Of a stretch of DNA of 64,000 bases, positions 55,478-64,000 are shown piece by piece. Both the position numbers and the translations under genes were made by a program. Origin of the DNA: Cupriavidus laharis (GTDB lineage Bacteria > Pseudomonadota > Gammaproteobacteria > Burkholderiales > Burkholderiaceae); the NCBI RefSeq assembly GCF_914271435.1, contig NZ_CAJZAI010000002.1, forward strand, positions 682,001 through 746,000. Reading direction: 5' to 3'. Every line of letters starts with the position of its first letter. Positions within the stretch are counted from its first letter, which is position 1. Below the pieces are notes generated by a model. That model had not been told where the DNA came from. It worked only from the letters and a program-made list of their open reading frames with translations, and did no database searches.

Positions 55478-55901
55478 TCAGAGGCCGCGCAGCGCCAGCT
55501 CCGCGCCGAGCACCAGCAGGCCGCAGAAGAACAGGCGGCGGAAACGTCCGGCGCTGATGCGGTGACGCAGCCACTGGCCGATGAACATGCCGCCGAGCGC
55601 CGGCAGCAGCGCCAGCACCGACGCACCAAGCACGGGCAGGTGGAGCAGCGAGCCGCCCATGGCCAGGCTGATCGCCAGCGCGATGGTGGAAACCGTGAAC
55701 GACAGGCCCAGCGCCTGGACCATGCTTTCCTTGTCGAGCCCCAGCCCTTGCAGGTAAGGCACGGCAGGAATCACGAACACGCCCCAGCAGCCCCACCGCC
55801 ACGGTCGGCAGGCCCAGGCCCACTACCCCTTTCACAAAGCCGGCCAGCAGGAAGGTGAAGCCGACAAAGGTCATCTCGGCGACAGGCAGGGACATCGACA
55901 T
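55478..55901 (-). pseudogene. TauE/SafE-family permease with internal deletion and frameshift
   Basis: The start at ATG 55901 gives the normal N-terminus (FTFLLAGFVKGVVGLGLPT, VAVGLLG). The sequence then jumps, with a frame change near 55780, straight to the C-terminal half (VFVIPAVPYLQGLGLDKESM to the end at 55478). About 105 codons of the usual ~250-residue protein are absent, spanning the middle membrane segments. The product would be non-functional. Sequence at the join is GGGG-rich, consistent with slippage or a short-repeat deletion. Confidence 0.82.
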
Positions 55902-55913
55902 GTGCGTCCTCCC

Positions 55914-56270
55914 TCAGCGCCCCGCGTGGTCATGGACCGCGCGGCTGTCGGCCGGCGCCTGGTCGCGCTCGTCCAGTCCGTAGTCGCGCAGCACCTGCGC
56001 CACGCGCAGGCGGTAGCCCGCGAACACGCCGCCGCGCCCGGCCGCCTGGGCCTGGCGGTGCTCCTCGGTATTGCGCCAAGCCATGACCGCGGCCTCGTCA
56101 CGGAAGAACGACAGCGACAGGATCTTGCCGGGCGTGGTCAGGCTCTGGAAGCGCTCGACCGAGATAAAGCCGTCGATGGCCTCCAGCGTCGGCCGCAGCT
56201 TCGCGGCGAGTTCGAGATAGGTGTCCTGGCGCCCCGGTGCGGGCTCGACTTCGAAGATGACTGCGATCAT
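55914..56270 (-). CDS. Antibiotic biosynthesis monooxygenase (ABM) domain protein
   Basis: 118 residues from ATG 56270. The ABM fold is evident: VIFEVEPAPGRQDTYLELAA, IDGFISVERFQSL, LSLSFFRDEAAVMAWRN and EEHRQAQAAGRGG. Such dimeric ferredoxin-like proteins include heme-degrading and quinol monooxygenases. It follows the P450 gene by 43 bp on the same strand and may act in the same pathway. Confidence 0.85.
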   Translation of the reverse strand: MIAVIFEVEPAPGRQDTYLELAAKLRPTLEAIDGFISVERFQSLTTPGKILSLSFFRDEAAVMAWRNTEEHRQAQAAGRGGVFAGYRLRVAQVLRDYGLDERDQAPADSRAVHDHAGR

Positions 56271-56313
56271 GGCGGAGATCTCTTTGCGGAATGGATCGGG
56301 GACGGCCAACGTT

Positions 56314-57444
56314 TCAATCGAAATGCGGAATCCGTGCATTGTGCGACGGCCGGTAGCGGAACGCCTGCGCCAGCGCAGCCGGCAGTGCGCCACGCGCGAG
56401 CAGGGCTTCGACCGTCGCAGCGGCAAGCGCCTGCGCGAGCGCGTCGCCAGGGCACGCATGGCGGCCCGCGCCGAACGTCCACGGCCGTGCATCGTCATCG
56501 CCGGACGCTGCGCACGACGCGGCCGCAAGCAGCACGAGTACGGCATCGCCCGCCCTGACGGGCACGCCGCACAGGCGCGCGTCGGCGGCCAGGAAGCGGC
56601 GTGTATTCTGCACCGGCGGGTCGTCTCTTGCGACGCGCGCTGCCAGTTCAGGCAAACCGTCCACAGCCGGCCCACTGCGGCCGATGCGCAGCAGCATATT
56701 CCCCGCGAGCCCGGCCGTGGCCTCGCACGCCTGCACCATCAGGCCGATGGCGTTGGCCGCCACGGCTTCCGGCGCGATGTCCTGCGCTTGCGCGGCTTGC
56801 CGCAGCGCTGGCAGCAGCCCCGCGTCATCTGCCTGGCACGGCACCTCGGCTGCCGCAAGCAGCCATTGGTTCAGCCAGCGCGCCGCGTCGGCGCCGGCCG
56901 CGACATCCTCAGCCGTGGCAAGCGGCGACTGCGCCGCGGCGTAGGCAGCCACGCGCGCCGCGACAGTCATGGCATCGACACCCGCGCGCACGGGTAGGCC
57001 AAGCAGGTCGGCCACGGTAACGACGGGCAGCGTGGACACCCAGCGGTTGACAGCGGCGCCGGTGGCAGGCGCCATGCCGGGCACCGCATCGAGCGCCGCT
57101 GCCAGCATGGCCGCGCGCGCCCTGGCGGTGCCGGTATCGATGCTGGCCATCAGTTGCAGCAGGATAGCCTTCAGCGGCGCATGGCCAGCACCGTCGTTCA
57201 TGCGAATCAAGCGCCCGAACAACTCGCCCGCCGCAGTGCCGGCAAGCGCGGGCGGCACGGGCTGGGCCGGAGGACGCACGCGGCAGTCAGGGTGTGCGAG
57301 CACGGCAGCCACTTCTGCGGGGCCCGCGGCCACCCACATGCCGAGCCGCTCATCAAAGCCAAACGGACGATGCGCAGCCAGCCCGCGGTAGTAGGGATAG
57401 GGATCGGGATGGGTGACGGCTTCGAGCGGGTCGGCAGGCATCAT
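56314..57444 (-). CDS. Cytochrome P450
   Basis: 376 residues, short for a bacterial P450. The heme-Cys signature WTFGAGRHACPGDALAQ (about residue 322) is intact, and a degenerate ExxR/PERF region gives DDPPVQNTRRFLA. In the I-helix the usual acid-Thr pair reads QACEATAGL, so the acid is kept and the oxygen-activating Thr position is Ala followed by Thr. No fused reductase. Class I, needing ferredoxin and reductase; a ferredoxin gene lies at 53910. Substrate unknown. Confidence 0.88.
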   Translation of the reverse strand: MMPADPLEAVTHPDPYPYYRGLAAHRPFGFDERLGMWVAAGPAEVAAVLAHPDCRVRPPAQPVPPALAGTAAGELFGRLIRMNDGAGHAPLKAILLQLMASIDTGTARARAAMLAAALDAVPGMAPATGAAVNRWVSTLPVVTVADLLGLPVRAGVDAMTVAARVAAYAAAQSPLATAEDVAAGADAARWLNQWLLAAAEVPCQADDAGLLPALRQAAQAQDIAPEAVAANAIGLMVQACEATAGLAGNMLLRIGRSGPAVDGLPELAARVARDDPPVQNTRRFLAADARLCGVPVRAGDAVLVLLAAASCAASGDDDARPWTFGAGRHACPGDALAQALAAATVEALLARGALPAALAQAFRYRPSHNARIPHFD

Positions 57445-57609
57445 GGCGTGACAGATTTGGCGGTTGTCTGATCAGCCACCCGCGTCGACAGTCTTGCGGG
57501 CAGCTCCAGCGTATGGTGAATCTTTGCACCGTCCCTTGCGAAGAAGCTTCGTGGCGAGATGAAATGTCGAATGCATGGGCCCCGGCGTGAGGCCGGGGCC
57601 CAGGTACCG

Positions 57610-58620
57610 CTATGCCAGGCCAGGCAACGGGGCATCCGTGGCGACCAGCCCCTGCGCGCGCAGCGCCTGCCAGAATGCCAGCGGAATCTCTGCCTTCGCG
57701 AGCGCCAGGTTGCCGGCGATCCGCTCCGGCCGGCTCGCGCCGGGGATAACCGCCGCCACGGCGGGATGCGCGAGCGAGAACTGCAGCGCGGCGGCGCGGA
57801 TATCCACGTCGAACTCCGCGCACAGCCGGCGCAGGGCATCGACCCGGGCAAGGATCTCCGGCGTCGCCTTCTGGTACTCGTAGTGCTCGCCACCGGCCAG
57901 GATGCCGGAGTTGTACGGCCCGCCGACCACGATGCCCAGGCCACGGTCGATGCTGGCGGGCATCAGCGCGCGCAGCCCATCGGCATGGTCGAGCAGCGTA
58001 TAGCGGCCCGCGATCAGGAAGCCGTCAGGGTCGGCCTGCTGCAGGGCCAGTTCGCACGGCTCCACGCGATTCACGCCCAGGCCCCAGGCCTTGATCACGC
58101 CCTCCTCGCGTAGCCGGGTCAGCGCGGAGGCGGCGCCGGTCATCGCGGTCTGGAACACATCGCGCCAGGCCTCGCCGTGGAAGTCCCTGGCCGGGTCATG
58201 GATCCAGACAATGTCGAGCCGATCAGTCTTCAGGCGCTGCAGGCTGGCTTCGATGGCGCGCAGCGTGCCGTCGGCGCTGTAGTCGTAGACGATCTTGTTG
58301 GGCAGGCCGTGTTCGAACAGGCCGCCCTTCTCGCCGAGGTCACGGCTGGCCGTGTCCTCCGTCTCGTCGAGCACCAGCCGGCCCACCTTGGTGCTGAGCA
58401 CATACGCGTCGCGCGGGCGGTGCTGCAAGGCGTTGCCGAGCCGGATCTCCGCAAGGCCCGCGCCGTAGAGCGGCGCGGCGTCGAAGTAGCGGATGCCCTG
58501 CTCCCAGGCAGCGTCGACGGTGTCGATCGCTTCCTGTTCGGGGATGTCGCGGTACATATTGCCGAGCGGCGCTGTACCGAAGCCGATTTTCGTCGGTATG
58601 GAAATTCGCATCTTTGTCAT
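57610..58620 (-). CDS. Aldo/keto reductase (D-threo-aldose 1-dehydrogenase / fucose dehydrogenase type)
   Basis: 336 residues from ATG 58620; a longer frame overlaps the upstream gene. IGFGTAPLGNMYRDIPEQEA, the catalytic YFDAAPLYGAG (Asp/Tyr, about residue 45), Lys in LSTKVGR and His in WIHDPARD form the AKR tetrad. It uses NAD(P). It is part of a cluster of oxidoreductases with the MoaF-like and Old Yellow Enzyme genes. Confidence 0.88.
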   Translation of the reverse strand: MTKMRISIPTKIGFGTAPLGNMYRDIPEQEAIDTVDAAWEQGIRYFDAAPLYGAGLAEIRLGNALQHRPRDAYVLSTKVGRLVLDETEDTASRDLGEKGGLFEHGLPNKIVYDYSADGTLRAIEASLQRLKTDRLDIVWIHDPARDFHGEAWRDVFQTAMTGAASALTRLREEGVIKAWGLGVNRVEPCELALQQADPDGFLIAGRYTLLDHADGLRALMPASIDRGLGIVVGGPYNSGILAGGEHYEYQKATPEILARVDALRRLCAEFDVDIRAAALQFSLAHPAVAAVIPGASRPERIAGNLALAKAEIPLAFWQALRAQGLVATDAPLPGLA

Positions 58621-58642
58621 TGGATGGATCGTGGAACGCCAT

Positions 58643-58987
58643 TCAGGCGGCGGCGCCTGCAAGCGCTGTCAGTGGTCCCTGCATCCGGTGGAACGTCAGG
58701 TCGGATGCCGTGAAGAACGCCATGGACCGGCCATTGATGAAGTCGTCGACATGCACCACGGTCGCGCCGTCGGCCTCCTGCCACGAGATCGCGTAGACGC
58801 CTTCGGCGATCTCGCGCCATTCGCAGCGCGATTCGCCGCTGGCGCCCGCATACGGGCCGGAGACGATCGCGTAGCGGATCGACTGGCCATCCTCGGCATA
58901 GCGGTTGTGCGCGGACAGTCCGTCATAGTCGACGCGGAAGCTGCGGCCGGCAAACGGCGGCTTGCTGAGTAGAATCTGGCTGGTCAT
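58643..58987 (-). CDS. MoaF-like calycin-fold protein
   Basis: 114 residues. FRVDYDGLSAHNRYAEDG, the WQEADGATVVHVDDFINGRS strand pair and AFFTASDLTFHRMQG match the MoaF family. Despite the name, such proteins are mostly found beside oxidoreductases and probably bind a small ligand. The gap to the OYE gene is 3 bp, so they are co-translated. Confidence 0.8.
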   Translation of the reverse strand: MTSQILLSKPPFAGRSFRVDYDGLSAHNRYAEDGQSIRYAIVSGPYAGASGESRCEWREIAEGVYAISWQEADGATVVHVDDFINGRSMAFFTASDLTFHRMQGPLTALAGAAA

Positions 58988-58990
58988 CGA

Positions 58991-60118
58991 TCAGGCTGCC
59001 TTGGCGTTCAATACCGGATAGTCGGTCAGGCCGCGCGCACCGCCGCCGAACAGCGTGTCGCGGTCATGCGGGTTGAGCGTGGCGCCCGAGCGCAGGCGCT
59101 CCGGCAGGTCCGGGTTGGCCACGAACGGGCGCCCGAACGCGATCAGGTCGGCCCAGCCCTCGCTCAGCGCGGCCTGCGCGCGTTCCGCGGTGTACTTGCC
59201 CGCGTAGATCAGCGTGCCCGGATAGACCTGGCGCAGCCGCTGCTTGAATTCGACAGGCATGTGCGGTGCGTCGTCCCAGTCCGCTTCGGCGATATGGATG
59301 TAGCCCACGCCGATCTCGCCAAGCATCTTTGCGGCAGCGGTATAGGTGGTCTCCGGATCGGCATCGACACAGCCATTGAGCGTGGTCAGCGGCGCCAGGC
59401 GGATGCCGACGCGGTCCTTGCTGCCCGTACCTTCGATCAGCGCCTGCGCCACGTCGCGCAGGAAGCGCAGGCGGTTCTCGAGCGAGCCGCCGTACTCGTC
59501 GGTGCGGTCATTCGCCCCGGAATCGATGAACTGGTTGACCAGGTAGCCGTTGGCCGCGTGCAGTTCCACGCCGTCGAAGCCCGCCGCCATCGCGTTGCGC
59601 GCGGCCTGCCGGAACTCGTCGACGATGCCGTGGATTTCCTCGACCGTCAGCGCGCGCGGCTGGGACGCCTGAACGAAGCCGGGCATGCCGCCGCGCTCGG
59701 CAACGAACACATTGACGCCCTGCGCCTGGACCGCCGATGACGACACCGGCGCCTGCCCGTCGAGCAGGCTGACATGGCTCAGGCGGCCGACGTGCCAGAG
59801 CTGCGCGAAGATGCGCCCGCCGGCTGCGTGCACGGCGCTGGTCACCTTGCGCCAGCCATCCACCTGCGCCGGCGTGTGGATGCCCGGCGTCCAGGCATAG
59901 CCCTTGCCGAGCGGAGAAATCCAGGTGCCCTCGCTGATGATCAGGCCGGCACCGGCACGTTGTGCGTAGTACTCGGCCATCAGCGCATTGGGGACGTCGC
60001 CGGGCTGGCTGGCGCGCGAGCGTGTCATCGGCGGCATGACGATGCGGTTCGGCAGCGGCAGATTGCCGAGCGAGTATGGCTGGAACAGCGGGTTGCGCGT
60101 ATCGGACATGATGGACAT
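58991..60118 (-). CDS. Old Yellow Enzyme-family alkene reductase (NemA-like)
   Basis: 375 residues from ATG 60118, chosen for the GGGAGG five bases upstream. FMN TIM-barrel motifs: NRIVMPPMTRSRA, GAGLIISEGTWISP, AQLWHVGRLSH and the catalytic HAANGYLVNQFIDSGANDR (His/Asn pair, about residue 185), RPFVANPDLPERL. It reduces activated alkenes or nitro compounds with NAD(P)H. 11 bp after the aldo/keto reductase gene. Confidence 0.93.
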   Translation of the reverse strand: MSIMSDTRNPLFQPYSLGNLPLPNRIVMPPMTRSRASQPGDVPNALMAEYYAQRAGAGLIISEGTWISPLGKGYAWTPGIHTPAQVDGWRKVTSAVHAAGGRIFAQLWHVGRLSHVSLLDGQAPVSSSAVQAQGVNVFVAERGGMPGFVQASQPRALTVEEIHGIVDEFRQAARNAMAAGFDGVELHAANGYLVNQFIDSGANDRTDEYGGSLENRLRFLRDVAQALIEGTGSKDRVGIRLAPLTTLNGCVDADPETTYTAAAKMLGEIGVGYIHIAEADWDDAPHMPVEFKQRLRQVYPGTLIYAGKYTAERAQAALSEGWADLIAFGRPFVANPDLPERLRSGATLNPHDRDTLFGGGARGLTDYPVLNAKAA

Positions 60119-60129
60119 CTTCGCCTCCC

Positions 60130-60933
60130 TCAGTCCCACACCGGTGCCAGGCCCTCGGGGCTGACCTCGCGGCCATTGCGTTCGAGCGCAGCAATCTGCG
60201 CCATGTCGTCGGCGTCGAGCTTCAGGTCGCGCGCCAGCAGGTTGCTGGCCAGGTTCTCGCGCTTCGTCGATGAAGGGATCACCGCGTAGCCAAGCTGCAG
60301 CGCCCAGGCCAGCGCCACCTGCGCCACGGTGGCACCGTGCTTCGCCGCGATCTGTGCCAGCACCGGGTCCTTCAGCACCTTGCCGTAGGCCAGCGTCATG
60401 TACGAGGTCACGGTGATGCCCTGCTCCTTCAGGAACGCCGTCAGCTTGCGGCTCTGCAGGTACGGGCTCAGTTCGATCTGGTTGGTCGCGATCACGCCCT
60501 TGCCGACCACCTCGATAGCCTGCCGGGTCAGTTCGACATTGAAGTTCGAGATGCCGATCTGGCGCGTGAGCCCCAGCGACTTCGCCGCGGCCAGCGCTTC
60601 CATGGTCTCGCGCAGCGGCACGCCGTTGCCCGGTGCCGGCCAGTGGATCAGCGTCAGGTCGACATGGTCGGTGCGCAGCTTGTCCAGGCTCTCGCGCAGG
60701 CTCGGCACCAGCTTGTCGGCGGCGTAGTTCGCAGTCCAGATCTTGGTGGTGAGGAAAAGGTCATCGCGCTTCACGCCGCTTTCGGCGATGGCCTGGCCGA
60801 CGTCGGCCTCGTTGCCGTAGATCTGCGCGGTATCGATGGCGCGGTAGCCCACCTCCAGCGCATTGCGCACGGAATCAACAGCGGCCTGACCGGTCAGGCG
60901 GAAAGTACCGACACCAAACGAAGGAATGCTCAT
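60130..60933 (-). CDS. Aldo/keto reductase (2,5-diketo-D-gluconate reductase B-like)
   Basis: 267 residues; AGGAG lies seven bases before ATG 60933. The AKR tetrad is Asp/Tyr in [16 protein letters not shown], Lys in [12 protein letters not shown] and His in [10 protein letters not shown]; the C-terminal [15 protein letters not shown] binds NADPH. First gene of the minus-strand oxidoreductase cluster, probably once controlled by the divergent LysR gene now reduced to a scar at 61048. Confidence 0.92.
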   Translation of the reverse strand: MSIPSFGVGTFRLTGQAAVDSVRNALEVGYRAIDTAQIYGNEADVGQAIAESGVKRDDLFLTTKIWTANYAADKLVPSLRESLDKLRTDHVDLTLIHWPAPGNGVPLRETMEALAAAKSLGLTRQIGISNFNVELTRQAIEVVGKGVIATNQIELSPYLQSRKLTAFLKEQGITVTSYMTLAYGKVLKDPVLAQIAAKHGATVAQVALAWALQLGYAVIPSSTKRENLASNLLARDLKLDADDMAQIAALERNGREVSPEGLAPVWD

Positions 60934-61020
60934 GGGGTAACTCCTGATACAGAGACAAGAGAAAACTGGGAATGAACGCAGTTTGCCGGCTTTACATTTG
61001 CAAATTAAGCCGTGTATAAG

Positions 61021-61034
61021 TCAAATTCATTTGA
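61021..61034. promoter_or_regulatory. Candidate LysR-type operator upstream of the AKR/OYE cluster
   Basis: TCAAAT-TC-ATTTGA is a perfect inverted repeat in an AT-rich intergenic patch between the AKR gene and the LysR remnant; its regulator appears to be lost. Confidence 0.45.
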
Positions 61035-61047
61035 TTTGAAATCAACA

Positions 61048-61212
61048 ATGAAGACGACCATCGACGAACTGCTCGCCGGCGAGATCGCCTTCGTGCTTGG
61101 ATTTGAATAGCTGAACTCTTTCACGCGCGCCTTCCAGACCTGGGAAGGGACCAGCCCCGGCCGGTGGCGGACTTCGAAGAGCCACTCCGCATCACAGCGG
61201 CCCCTGCAGTAG
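61048..61212 (+). pseudogene. Chimeric scar: LysR N-terminus joined to AraC C-terminus
   Basis: From ATG 61048 the first ten codons (MKTTIDELLA) are the typical start of the LysR regulator divergent to AKR/OYE genes. The frame then continues as an AraC-family C-terminal HTH, GEIAFVLGF, TAG stop, LNSFTRAFQTWEGTSPGRWR, to a second stop at 61212. Both genes are otherwise missing, so a deletion has fused two regulators and then decayed. 61213-61274 shows nothing. Confidence 0.7.
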
Positions 61213-61274
61213 CTGCGGGGGGTACAGAGGCCCGGACTGACTCTTGACCGCGCGGCTTGCGCCCGCCAGAGCTG

Positions 61275-62042
61275 TCAGTTCGGCATCTTTTCGTCAGCGC
61301 GAAGTGTCAGGACGCGGACGCCATTACGGGTCACGGCTACTGTGTGCTCGAACTGCGCGGACAGTTGCCCATCGCGCGTGACGACCGTCCAGCCATCGTC
61401 TTCGGTGTGAACCACATGCCGCCCCTGGTTGTTCATCGGTTCGATTGTGAACACCATGCCCTCCCGCAGCACCAGGCCTGTATTCGGCCTCCCCCAGTGC
61501 AGCACCTCCGGAGGCTCGTGCATTTCCCGACCGATGCCATGCCCGCAATATTCCCTTACGACCGAGTAGCCATTTCTGCAAGCGTGCCTCTCGATGGCAT
61601 GCCCGACATCACCAAGCCTGGCGCCCGGACGAACGGCCTTGATGCCCTTCCACATGGCTTCATAGGTTACCTGCACGAGCCTTCTGGCCAGCGGCGACAC
61701 GTCACCAACGAGGTATGTCTTGCTCGAATCAGCGATGTAGCCATTCTTCTTCAACGTGATATCGAAGTTCACGATATCCCCGTTCTGCAGGACCTCTGCA
61801 GCGGATGGAACGCCGTGGCAAACCACGTTGTTGCGAGAAGCGTTGAGCGCGTAGGCGAAGCCATACTGCCCTTTGCTGGCTGGGCGTGCGTTGAGCTCGT
61901 TCACGATGAAACTGTCGACAAGGTCGTTGACCTGCATGGTGGACATGCCGGCCAAACTGAGCCGATCCAGGTAAGCAAACACATCCACCAGCAACTTGCC
62001 TGACTCCGCCATCAGGGCGATTTCCTCCGGTTGCTTGGTCAT
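61275..62042 (-). CDS. map: Type I methionine aminopeptidase (accessory copy)
   Basis: 255 residues. The five metal ligands are in place: Asp in GDIVNFDITL (about residue 98), Asp in GYIADSSKTY (about 109), His in GHGIGREMHE (about 172), Glu in FTIEPMNNQG and Glu in AQFEHTVAVT. It removes initiator Met in the cytoplasm. No ribosomal genes are nearby, so it is not the rpsB-linked housekeeping gene. Its start overlaps the upstream ParD-like gene by four bases. Confidence 0.92.
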   Translation of the reverse strand: MTKQPEEIALMAESGKLLVDVFAYLDRLSLAGMSTMQVNDLVDSFIVNELNARPASKGQYGFAYALNASRNNVVCHGVPSAAEVLQNGDIVNFDITLKKNGYIADSSKTYLVGDVSPLARRLVQVTYEAMWKGIKAVRPGARLGDVGHAIERHACRNGYSVVREYCGHGIGREMHEPPEVLHWGRPNTGLVLREGMVFTIEPMNNQGRHVVHTEDDGWTVVTRDGQLSAQFEHTVAVTRNGVRVLTLRADEKMPN

Positions 62043-62272
62043 GTCGAGGCCATTTTCAAGTCCTGTGCCACAACGCCTGCGGCTCGCAGTTCGCGAGCAA
62101 CAATCTCATTGAAGCTCTGCGTCGGATTCATCTCGCACAGCCGGCACAACGAATAGAGAAAGCCGGCAATCAGACCGGCGAGACTGACCGCGCAGTCATC
62201 GCCTTGGGTCGCACACGCAAGACAGGGCCTTCCTGAATGGCCTCCAGGCTCCACAGGAATCGGCCAATACAA
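62039..62272 (-). CDS. ParD-like family protein, N-terminus degenerate
   Basis: 77 codons; the C-terminal part RLCEMNPTQSFNEIVARELR resembles the ParD-like (antitoxin-like) family often encoded just before accessory map genes. The N-terminal half (Gly/Pro/Cys-rich, no ribbon-helix strand) does not fit, so the start has probably decayed or the true start lies inside. It overlaps the map start by four bases. No toxin gene is visible. The homology is recalled, not searched. Confidence 0.5.
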   Translation of the reverse strand: MYWPIPVEPGGHSGRPCLACATQGDDCAVSLAGLIAGFLYSLCRLCEMNPTQSFNEIVARELRAAGVVAQDLKMAST

Positions 62273-62368
62273 AAGGCATGCCTGGGTAAGTTGCCGCGAG
62301 CCCCGATGTCGGTACGCACTGGCGCGTCGCCAGGGAGTTACGCTTCAGCAAGTTCTGAGTCACTGACC

Positions 62369-62399
62369 TTGACCTTCCCATCATGGCAAGGATTACGCT
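62369..62399 (+). promoter_or_regulatory. CueR/MerR-type copper-responsive promoter of the ATPase gene
   Basis: -35 TTGACC (62369) and -10 TACGCT (62394) are separated by 19 bp, the long spacer typical of MerR-family promoters. The spacer holds the dyad CCTTCCC-ATCATG-GCAAGG, very close to known CueR operators. Confidence 0.82.
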
Positions 62400-62460
62400 T
62401 TGCGTGTGGCGGTAGATGAAGGTTGGCCATGCGACGAATAATCCTCAAGGAGCATGCAGA

Positions 62461-64000
62461 ATGACCCGCAATGAAGAAGTCGTCTCGCACACCGATGAAG
62501 GCATCGGACAGAAGGACGCGCCTCACGATGGTTGCTCTCATGGGGAGGGTGGGCCTGGTCACCAGCACGCGCATCACTCCGGCGCCGTCGCAGCAGCGGA
62601 GCCTGGAACGCTGAAAGAACCAGGGAAGTATGTCAAACCGGTTGCGGAAGCGCCGGCCGGATCGGCCCCAGCCGGCACGATATACACATGCCCGATGCAT
62701 CCGGAAATCCGTCAGGACCACCCAGGCAACTGCCCCAAGTGCGGCATGGCGCTCGAGCCGGTAATGCCGGGACTGGATGAGGAAGAGAATCCGGAGCTCA
62801 CAGACTTCCGCCGCCGGTTCTGGTGGACATTGCCGCTCACGGTTGTTGCGTTCATTCTGGCCATGTTCGGTCACCGGCTGGGTTGGATGGAGGCCTCCAC
62901 GCAGAGTTGGGTGGAGTTGGCGCTGGCGACTCCCGTGGTGTTGTGGGCGGGCTTGCCATTCTTCGAGCGCTGCGCCCGGTCATTCGTCAATCGCAGCCCG
63001 AATATGTGGACGCTTATCGGGCTTGGCACCGGTGCCGCCTACCTCTATAGCGTCATCGCCACGGTCGCGCCCGGCGTGTTCCCGGATGCGTTCAGCGAAC
63101 ATGGGCGAGTCGGTGTGTACTTCGAAGCCGCGGCGGTCATCATCTCTCTTACGCTGATGGGGCAGCTTCTCGAACTCAAGGCCCGGTCCCAGACCTCGGC
63201 TGCCATCAGGTCGTTGCTCGGCCTGGCACCCAAGACCGCGCGCCGCATCAGACCGGATAGGACGGAGGAGGATGTTCCCCTGACACACGTGCACGTTGGA
63301 GACATGCTGCGAGTCCGTCCAGGCGAGAAGGTACCTGTCGACGGCGTGGTCACCGAAGGCTCGAGCTCGCTCGACGAGTCGATGATTACAGGCGAGCCCA
63401 TACCGGTTACCAAGCGGGTTGGCGACCACGTCATCGGTGCCACGATGAACACCACGGGCAGCCTTGTCATCACGTCCGAGAAGGTCGGCTCGCAGACCGT
63501 CCTGTCGCAAATCGTTCAGATGGTGGCTCAGGCCCAGCGTTCCAGGGCGCCCATGCAGCGCATGGCGGACAAGGTATCCGGCGTGTTCGTGCTTGTCGTC
63601 ATTGGCATTGCGCTGTTGACATTTCTTGCCTGGGGATTCTTCGGGCCCGAGCCGAGCTGGGTCTATGGGCTGATCAATGCGGTTTCCGTACTCATCATCG
63701 CGTGCCCTTGCGCGCTTGGCCTGGCCACACCGATGTCAATCATGGTCGCGAGTGGAAAAGGCGCTTCAAATGGCGTTCTGTTTCGGGATGCTGCCGCGAT
63801 TGAGAATCTCCGGAAGGTGAATACGCTGATTGTCGACAAGACTGGCACCCTGACTGAAGGCCGGCCGGCATTCGAACGCGCCATCGGGAACAACGGATTC
63901 AGCGAGGAGGAAGTGCTGAGGCTGGCGGCAAGTCTTGACCAGGGGAGCGAACACCCACTGGCAGCCGCCATTGTCACGGCTGCACGCGAGCGCAACCTGG
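62461..64000 (+). CDS. copA: Copper-translocating P-type ATPase, 5' part
   Basis: The first 513 codons are present and run off the window. AAGGAG lies eight bases before ATG 62461. A His-rich N-terminus (GHQHAHH) is followed by the heavy-metal-binding [20 protein letters not shown] motif (residues ~78-98) instead of GMxCxxC domains. Then come membrane helices, the actuator TGE loop ([12 protein letters not shown]), the CPC transport motif ([13 protein letters not shown]) and the phosphorylation Asp in DKTGTLTEG. It exports Cu(I). The copper assignment rests on CPC plus the CueR-type promoter. Confidence 0.93.
   Translation, partial: MTRNEEVVSHTDEGIGQKDAPHDGCSHGEGGPGHQHAHHSGAVAAAEPGTLKEPGKYVKPVAEAPAGSAPAGTIYTCPMHPEIRQDHPGNCPKCGMALEPVMPGLDEEENPELTDFRRRFWWTLPLTVVAFILAMFGHRLGWMEASTQSWVELALATPVVLWAGLPFFERCARSFVNRSPNMWTLIGLGTGAAYLYSVIATVAPGVFPDAFSEHGRVGVYFEAAAVIISLTLMGQLLELKARSQTSAAIRSLLGLAPKTARRIRPDRTEEDVPLTHVHVGDMLRVRPGEKVPVDGVVTEGSSSLDESMITGEPIPVTKRVGDHVIGATMNTTGSLVITSEKVGSQTVLSQIVQMVAQAQRSRAPMQRMADKVSGVFVLVVIGIALLTFLAWGFFGPEPSWVYGLINAVSVLIIACPCALGLATPMSIMVASGKGASNGVLFRDAAAIENLRKVNTLIVDKTGTLTEGRPAFERAIGNNGFSEEEVLRLAASLDQGSEHPLAAAIVTAARERNL

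Overview
The window is high-GC, gene-dense chromosomal DNA typical of Burkholderiaceae, most likely Cupriavidus or a close Ralstonia relative. Evidence: several Bug-type tricarboxylate-transport binding proteins, a CaiB/enoyl-CoA hydratase catabolic operon, a full dmp/tbu-type aromatic degradation locus, an MXKDX pentapeptide protein and a copper P-type ATPase. No rRNA, tRNA or CRISPR array was seen.

Layout. 1-7046 (minus): CoA-dependent catabolic operon bounded by two Bug proteins, containing enoyl-CoA hydratase, CaiB CoA-transferase, a LysR regulator, alcohol dehydrogenase and aldehyde dehydrogenase. 7270-12520: MFS transporter, GMC oxidoreductase and a two-subunit TPP enzyme, divergent from a Crp/Fnr regulator. 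12578-15551: a PLP-dependent sulfur amino-acid lyase gene split by an ISL3-family element at 13672-15395, with an 8-bp target duplication and a passenger gene. 15552-17702: debris (IS5 relic, frameshifted relic) around a YecA/SEC-C protein. 17703-19494: cytochrome b561, MsrP-like molybdoenzyme and a Met-rich MXKDX protein, a probable periplasmic reactive-chlorine or methionine-sulfoxide defence module. 19648-22845: leucine dehydrogenase, amino-acid permease and a broken branched-chain aminotransferase.

The core is 23360-47920. Minus-strand phenol hydroxylase (dmpKLMNOP), ferredoxin, catechol 2,3-dioxygenase and the lower meta pathway lie back to back with a plus-strand toluene monooxygenase (tmoABCDEF). 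The two share a ~600-bp control region in which I find a -24/-12 (sigma-54) promoter for each operon and candidate tandem upstream activator sites. Downstream are two XylR/DmpR-family activators, a FadL-type uptake porin (own sigma-54 promoter) and a GntR repressor candidate. Toluene would enter through the porin, be hydroxylated to cresols or phenol and then catechols, be ring-cleaved, and yield pyruvate and acetyl-CoA. Three copies of a small inverted-repeat element sit beside stop codons inside this locus.

48238-64000: YitT protein, aspartase, PhoX phosphatase, YigZ, a ferredoxin, a PHB-depolymerase-like esterase, a deleted TauE gene, an ABM monooxygenase and P450, an Old Yellow Enzyme/aldo-keto reductase cluster with a wrecked regulator, a second-type methionine aminopeptidase with a ParD-like gene, and the 5' part of a copper ATPase behind a CueR-type promoter.

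The observations I rate highest are the Met-rich/MsrP-like module, the double sigma-54 control region with a palindrome at identical spacing in two promoters, and the MITE-like elements at gene ends.
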